Part shown: positions 6,208 through 10,000 of the stretch, piece after piece
How the letters are laid out: every line of letters starts with the position of its first letter
Position numbering within the stretch: the first letter of the stretch is position 1
Assembly (NCBI RefSeq): GCF_020216685.1
Contig: NZ_JAIWNS010000074.1
Coordinates: 1-10,000 of the forward strand
Reading direction: 5' to 3'
From: Methanospirillum hungatei
GTDB taxonomy: Archaea; Halobacteriota; Methanomicrobia; Methanomicrobiales; Methanospirillaceae
DNA: 10,000 nucleotides
Position numbers and translations under genes: made by a program
The notes under the pieces: model-generated
Told to the model about the DNA's origin: nothing
What the model saw: only the letters and a program-made list of their open reading frames with translations
Databases searched by the model: none

Positions 6208-8910
6208 ATGTATTCTCGTCTGGTGTGGCTCGTGCTCATTCTTATAGGTATCAGTATACCGGTTAGTATACCGGTTCTGGCAGATCCGGTCATTGTTCCC
6301 CTCGGGGGGGAGGTCTATCTGGGAGAAGAGGGGCTTGATATCAGGTATGCAGTTCCCTACCCCTATACGTCCATCGCATATTTTCCGGCCGGGTCCTCTC
6401 CCGGACGTGACCAGCCGCTTGACATCATGCAGGTGAATCAGGGGAGATTCAGTGTCATTCCGGACCTCTTTTATGACCGGACCGGCGCATGGTACCAGTG
6501 GGACCAGATACAGGGAATTCCCGGGCAGGTTGCGTTCATCGTCAGGAACCCGCGAATATCATTAAAGGTCATGGACCGGAACACGATGGGAGATCGGTCA
6601 TATGGCACGGTATCGCGGGGAACACCCCTGGTCATTCAGGTTGAAACAAATCTTGCCGGTATTACCCGGAGACCGGATTACTCCTCCAATGACGGACCGG
6701 TGAAGATTCAGATACGAACGCCCGGAGGAGGGACCCTTGCCGGAGTAAAGACACCCGGTGGTGGCCAGTATATCTTCAGTTCATTCAAACCGACCGGGGA
6801 ACTCGGATATGCTCCTCCGATTGAGAGCGGGGGCTGGGATACCGGCTGGAGCGGGTATGAGTCAGGTCTCTACCATATAGAACCAAAATTTGCGGTGAAC
6901 CGGATGGACGATAACCTCAGATCCTATCAGGGCGGGTATACCCTCCGGGGCACTGAGGTTACGCTCGGAACCGAACGGGCGGGACTTCATCTCTCAGATG
7001 AGACCGTGGTGAGAGGAGATCCATTTGGTGTAACGATCACCGGATCTCCGGGATCCCCCTATATCATCTGGATAGAGGGAGGAAGCAGGACCGGTTCTCC
7101 GGGTGACCAGCCACCAATGATCATCACCTCACAGGAGGGGGTGAGACAGGACAATCCTGACGGTCCTTATATCATCGGATCCTATCGCCCATCCGGAAAA
7201 CGCACTGCGATTCGTGACCTTGTTCCCTCATACCCGTTTGGCGGGGTATATTACTATGCAGAGGTGACGCCTGACCGGACCGGCCGACGGACGATTGAGT
7301 TCAGGACAACACAGGAGACTGGTGACCGGCGATACACCATTCATATCGAAGGCCCTCTCGGATCGGTAAATCCACGATCAGACACGATATCCGTGCAGGT
7401 CGTCAAAGGATCCGTATCTCTCACAACCGGGAGCGAGACCTTCACCCTTGGTGACGAGGTACTACTCCGGGGAACAAATACAGGCTCATGTGAGACGTAC
7501 CTCTTCATTACCGGTCCAAACCTTCCGTCGGCGGGTGGCAGACTGGATGCCCCAAGAAGGCAGGTCTCTGATGGAAATCCGGGAAGTTTCACGACAGCAT
7601 CCGGGGACTGTGAGACCTGGGAGTTTAGGCTCTATACCGGCGAACTGGGTCTTGATACCGGGACATATACCATCTATGCCGTGTCAGCACCACGTGACCG
7701 GTACCACCTGGAAAGCACCTCATGGCAGGCGATTCCCATTACACTGAAACGTCCGTATATCTCGGTCTCAAGCAGGAGAATGACCGTTGCACAGGGTGAT
7801 GAACTGACGATAACCGGATCTACGGGCGGACGGACTGATGCCGGGGTTGCCATCTGGATATTTGGCAGGAATTACTTCAGGTATGACACGGTGCAGACAG
7901 AGCGGGGCGGATGGTTCTCGTATGAGCTTTCCAGTTCTGTTACCAGGGATATGGCACCAGGTGAATATTCGGTCATCATCCAGCACCCGATGGCAAACGG
8001 GAACTTTGATCTCTGGCCAGACCGGAATCGTGAGATGGTGCTTGGCACGACTCCCTGGTATGGCGCTCCGGTATTCAGAATTGCAGGTCCGGGGGCTCTT
8101 CAGGGCCCTGCTGCGGCTGCTGCCCTGATCACCGCCCTGCAAAGCCAGTTTATTGATGATACCTACACCGAGTACTCAATCATTGTGCAGAACCCCAAGA
8201 TTGCCATCACAGCAGGGTCACTGAACGGGACGACGGAGATGCCCATCGTAATATCCGGAACAACGAACCTTGCATCAGGTTCACGCCTCCTTGTTGAGAT
8301 CACCGACGAGCAGTTCGGGCCAACCCGCAAGGGCGGTGATGGCAGCTGGTCCGGGTACTCAGGAACGACAACCGTATATCAGGGACCAGGAGAACGGGAG
8401 TTCGCATTTGAGATCCCGGCCGGGACACTGAAAGAAGGGCGTTACCGGGTTCTTGTCCAGGCGGTCTCCTCTCAAGGAACTGCATCAGGTGTTCTGCAGG
8501 TCACAATACCGGTAACATCTGGAGAGACCATGACCGTGAACCTGACACCACCAAAGTCTCCGGCACCAGTCCAGACACAGATACAGATCCAGACATTGGA
8601 ACCAGAACAGATACCAACAGAGCCGGCCCAAACAGAGGGGCCTGTATCGACACCTGATCTGGTCTATGAGACTCCAACGGCGGATATGGGCGGAATGATA
8701 CCTGATATTACGCGGATAATCCGGGAACCCCCTGTCCTGCTCGGTTTTGGAATCCTGTTCGGCCTGTGCGTTGCAGGACTTATTGCAGCACTGGTTGCAT
8801 GGATGCGCAAAGAGAGAGATGAAGAAGAGAATGGTTCAGAAGGCAGCGATGAGGAGGATTTGAAACTCACTGATAGTGAAGAGGAAACGGACGAGGGTTC
8901 CGGTTCATAA
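6208..8910 (+). CDS. DUF3821-type cell-surface protein with Ig-like repeats, membrane anchor and acidic tail
   Basis: ATG 6208 gives 900 residues and a good signal peptide (MYSRLVWLVLILIGISIPVS, cleaved near VLA-DP). The frame is open back to 6022, but that part overlaps the PEGA gene and lacks export features. Residues 27 to about 240 match DUF3821: GGEVYLGEEGLDI, FYDRTGAWYQW, VAFIVRNPRISLKVMDRN and RGTPLVIQVETNL. Then come about four Ig-like beta modules, roughly 249-400, 402-516, 517-663 and 664-769, three with a G-D turn (VVRGDPFGVTITGS, FTLGDEVLLRGTN, VAQGDELTITGS). A Pro/Gln/Thr linker (770-840) precedes one membrane helix at about 842-866 (LLGFGILFGLCVAGLIAALV), stopped by WMRKERDEEE. 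The last 30 residues are mostly D, E, S and G. The protein is therefore mainly outside the cell with a short cytoplasmic tail. A structural envelope or S-layer-associated role is inferred. It is probably co-transcribed with the PEGA gene. Confidence 0.88.
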   Translation: MYSRLVWLVLILIGISIPVSIPVLADPVIVPLGGEVYLGEEGLDIRYAVPYPYTSIAYFPAGSSPGRDQPLDIMQVNQGRFSVIPDLFYDRTGAWYQWDQIQGIPGQVAFIVRNPRISLKVMDRNTMGDRSYGTVSRGTPLVIQVETNLAGITRRPDYSSNDGPVKIQIRTPGGGTLAGVKTPGGGQYIFSSFKPTGELGYAPPIESGGWDTGWSGYESGLYHIEPKFAVNRMDDNLRSYQGGYTLRGTEVTLGTERAGLHLSDETVVRGDPFGVTITGSPGSPYIIWIEGGSRTGSPGDQPPMIITSQEGVRQDNPDGPYIIGSYRPSGKRTAIRDLVPSYPFGGVYYYAEVTPDRTGRRTIEFRTTQETGDRRYTIHIEGPLGSVNPRSDTISVQVVKGSVSLTTGSETFTLGDEVLLRGTNTGSCETYLFITGPNLPSAGGRLDAPRRQVSDGNPGSFTTASGDCETWEFRLYTGELGLDTGTYTIYAVSAPRDRYHLESTSWQAIPITLKRPYISVSSRRMTVAQGDELTITGSTGGRTDAGVAIWIFGRNYFRYDTVQTERGGWFSYELSSSVTRDMAPGEYSVIIQHPMANGNFDLWPDRNREMVLGTTPWYGAPVFRIAGPGALQGPAAAAALITALQSQFIDDTYTEYSIIVQNPKIAITAGSLNGTTEMPIVISGTTNLASGSRLLVEITDEQFGPTRKGGDGSWSGYSGTTTVYQGPGEREFAFEIPAGTLKEGRYRVLVQAVSSQGTASGVLQVTIPVTSGETMTVNLTPPKSPAPVQTQIQIQTLEPEQIPTEPAQTEGPVSTPDLVYETPTADMGGMIPDITRIIREPPVLLGFGILFGLCVAGLIAALVAWMRKERDEEENGSEGSDEEDLKLTDSEEETDEGSGS
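6253..6276 (+). repeat. 12-bp tandem duplication inside the signal-peptide codons
   Basis: AGTATACCGGTT occurs twice head to tail (6253-6264 and 6265-6276), encoding Ser-Ile-Pro-Val twice near the end of the signal peptide. Twelve is a multiple of three, so gain or loss of one copy keeps the frame. Confidence 0.9.
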
Positions 8911-8914
8911 GTAA

Positions 8915-8980
8915 GAGGAGAGAGGGAGTGAATATGGACGTGTGCGGCATGACCTGATATGATGTCTCCCTTCTCTTTTC
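8915..8980 (+). terminator. Purine/pyrimidine hairpin after the DUF3821 gene
   Basis: Four bases after the stop codon, 8915-8928 (purine-rich, GAGGAGAGAGGGAG) can pair with 8966-8980 (CTCCCTTCTCTTTTC) over 14 pairs with one bulged T at 8972 and two G-T pairs. The loop is 37 nt. The pyrimidine arm ends in TTTTC, as expected for archaeal T-rich termination. The loop is long for a terminator, so the call is tentative. The rest of the gap to 9187 holds only AT-rich promoter-like sequence. Confidence 0.35.
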
Positions 8981-9100
8981 AGGCAGATGTTTCTAAACCA
9001 CTTTTTACCGGAATACCAAAATGTGCATCGAAAATTGCGCGCCGACAAGAGAACGGATGACGGGTTATTTCTGACAAACAGAAAGAGCGTTACACCACCA

Positions 9101-9164
9101 TATAAAATTTTACCAGGGTGCCGTGTATAAAGTGTCATTGTACCTTATAATGTTCAAAAATATA
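9101..9164 (+). promoter_or_regulatory. AT-rich promoter region ahead of the SHOCT-repeat gene
   Basis: Several TATA-like boxes lie here: TATAAAAT (9101-9108), GTATAAAG (9124-9131), TTATAAT (9145-9151) and AATATA (near 9158-9164). Because the gene has a ribosome binding site at about 9178-9184, the start site must lie upstream of that, which favours one of the first three boxes. Which is used cannot be told from sequence. Confidence 0.35.
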
Positions 9165-9177
9165 CCGGTAAACAGGT

Positions 9178-9184
9178 GGGGAGG
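9178..9184 (+). promoter_or_regulatory. Ribosome binding site of the SHOCT-repeat gene
   Basis: GGGGAGG lies three bases before ATG 9188. The spacing is short, but the match is good and supports this start over the in-frame codons further on. Confidence 0.5.
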
Positions 9185-9187
9185 CAC

Positions 9188-10000
9188 ATGACTGAAGAAG
9201 ATCCTCTATCAATAGTGCAGGTGCGGTATGCACGGGGAGAGATAGATACAGCAGAGTATGAAGAATTTCTCTCCTGGTTTTTGAAAAATATCTCATTCCA
9301 GCAGGTTCCATCTCTCAAGATTGCTTCAGAGCGATACGCAAACGGAGAGATTACTATCGGGCAGTATAAGGAGATCATCTCTCATCTTCTCAATGATATC
9401 AGCAATTATCAGCAGAGTGCTCCACTCAGGGCAATTCATCTCAGGTATGCAGAAGGGGAGATAGATACTGCTGAATTTGAAGAGAAGGTCGGGGTTCTCA
9501 TGCGGGACATTCCTGCATATCCCTATAATCCGCCACTTGCAGTCCTGTTTATGCGGTATGCAAAAGGTGAGATCGATAACCTGCGGTACCAGGAGATGCT
9601 TACCCATCTTTCTACATACTGCACGCCAAATCTCCCCAGTACGCCAAAGGAGGCACCATCGTCTCCTGAGCCACAAAAAACCTCTGCTCCCTCTCCAAAG
9701 CCCGCAGCACCTCCTGGAGGACAGAAACCTCCTGCCTCTTCCCCTCCACCTGCGGCAAAGCCACCTGAAGCTCCCCAGACACCGGATCCCTACCGTTTAA
9801 ATTTCGCAGCAGTTCAGAACCCTCCTTCTCCGGTTGGTGATGTCAGTGCAGTCCACCCGGATCTCCATGGTGGATTACCCCATGAGATGGACATCGGAGG
9901 CCTGGGGGGACCAGGTGCCGGCGTCATCAGTGAGCAGCAGGTGATGATGGGACCGGCTCAGGATACCACGGCTGAACGGGGATCGTACCACATTACCGAT
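9188..10000 (+). CDS. Protein with four tandem SHOCT-like repeats and a proline-rich linker (3' end outside window)
   Basis: From ATG 9188 the frame stays open to the window end, giving 271 residues without a stop. Four copies of a short two-helix unit start at R13, R49, R86 and R123, spaced 36-37 residues: RYARGEIDTAEYEEFLSWFL, RYANGEITIGQYKEIISHLL, RYAEGEIDTAEFEEKVGVLM and RYAKGEIDNLRYQEMLTHLS. The pattern R-Y-A-x-G-E-I-x-x-x-x-Y/F-x-E matches the SHOCT motif, a roughly 30-residue oligomerisation-type helix pair usually found once at a protein's C-terminus. A linker rich in P, A, S and K follows at about 155-210. The visible remainder has PYRLNFAAVQNPP and a glycine-rich stretch (MDIGGLGGPGAGV), with no fold I recognise. 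There is no signal peptide, so it is likely cytoplasmic. A promoter region and the hairpin upstream suggest its own transcription unit. The repeats probably mediate binding or self-assembly; that is inference. Confidence 0.85.
   Translation, partial: MTEEDPLSIVQVRYARGEIDTAEYEEFLSWFLKNISFQQVPSLKIASERYANGEITIGQYKEIISHLLNDISNYQQSAPLRAIHLRYAEGEIDTAEFEEKVGVLMRDIPAYPYNPPLAVLFMRYAKGEIDNLRYQEMLTHLSTYCTPNLPSTPKEAPSSPEPQKTSAPSPKPAAPPGGQKPPASSPPPAAKPPEAPQTPDPYRLNFAAVQNPPSPVGDVSAVHPDLHGGLPHEMDIGGLGGPGAGVISEQQVMMGPAQDTTAERGSYHITD

Noticed and set aside
8959..9060. 33-codon plus-strand frame in the same gap
   Set aside because: It is very short, lies partly in the hairpin arm, and lacks a ribosome binding site.
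8905..9138. 77-residue minus-strand frame between the DUF3821 and SHOCT genes
   Set aside because: It is rich in R, S, C and Y without structure, overlaps the neighbouring stop codon, and runs through the hairpin and promoter region.
9326..9800. Alternative-frame ORFs over the SHOCT-repeat gene, both strands
   Set aside because: The frame from 9188 explains the region with four matching repeats; the others are low-complexity shadows of the proline-rich linker or antisense.
1..10000. CRISPR array, tRNA, rRNA or insertion sequence
   Set aside because: No regularly spaced repeats, cloverleaf-like segments, rRNA-like sequence or transposase motifs were seen.

Overview
The window looks like part of a chromosome from a methanogenic archaeon of the order Methanomicrobiales, possibly close to Methanospirillum; the genus is only a guess. 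The evidence is the mix of protein families: a GAF-PAS sensor, a bacteriohemerythrin, a DUF3821-type surface protein, a PEGA-repeat protein, Cache-domain sequence, TPR repeats and SHOCT repeats. Genes are compact, promoters are AT-rich with TATA-like boxes, and ribosome binding sites are weak or absent at several starts. I see no rRNA, tRNA, CRISPR array or insertion sequence.

Layout. Positions 3-560 (+) hold the 3' end of a GAF-PAS sensory protein that stops with no kinase domain. It converges on a minus-strand cluster at 608-1929, transcribed in the order RimJ/RimL-type acetyltransferase, bacteriohemerythrin, small hypothetical protein. At 2173-2704 (+) is what appears to be the decayed remnant of an exported Cache-domain protein, broken over three frames. 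It converges on a second minus-strand cluster at 2724-4107: a possible 56-residue ORF, a GNAT acetyltransferase, and an exported six-TPR protein whose probable TTG start lies inside the acetyltransferase gene. A separate 42-residue helical protein lies at 4150-4278 (-).

The right half is mainly cell surface. Positions 4473-6113 (+) encode an exported protein with three PEGA repeats and a Cache-like C-terminal region. Positions 6208-8910 (+) encode a 900-residue DUF3821 protein with Ig-like repeats, one C-terminal membrane anchor and a very acidic cytoplasmic tail. The two are collinear, 94 nt apart, and probably work together at the envelope. After a hairpin and an AT-rich promoter region, 9188 onward (+) encodes a protein, cut by the window end, with four tandem SHOCT-like helical repeats followed by a proline-rich linker.

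Most interesting are the four-copy SHOCT protein, the PEGA-Cache/DUF3821 surface pair, the degraded Cache gene, and several small genes below usual length cut-offs. Functions beyond domain level are inference.
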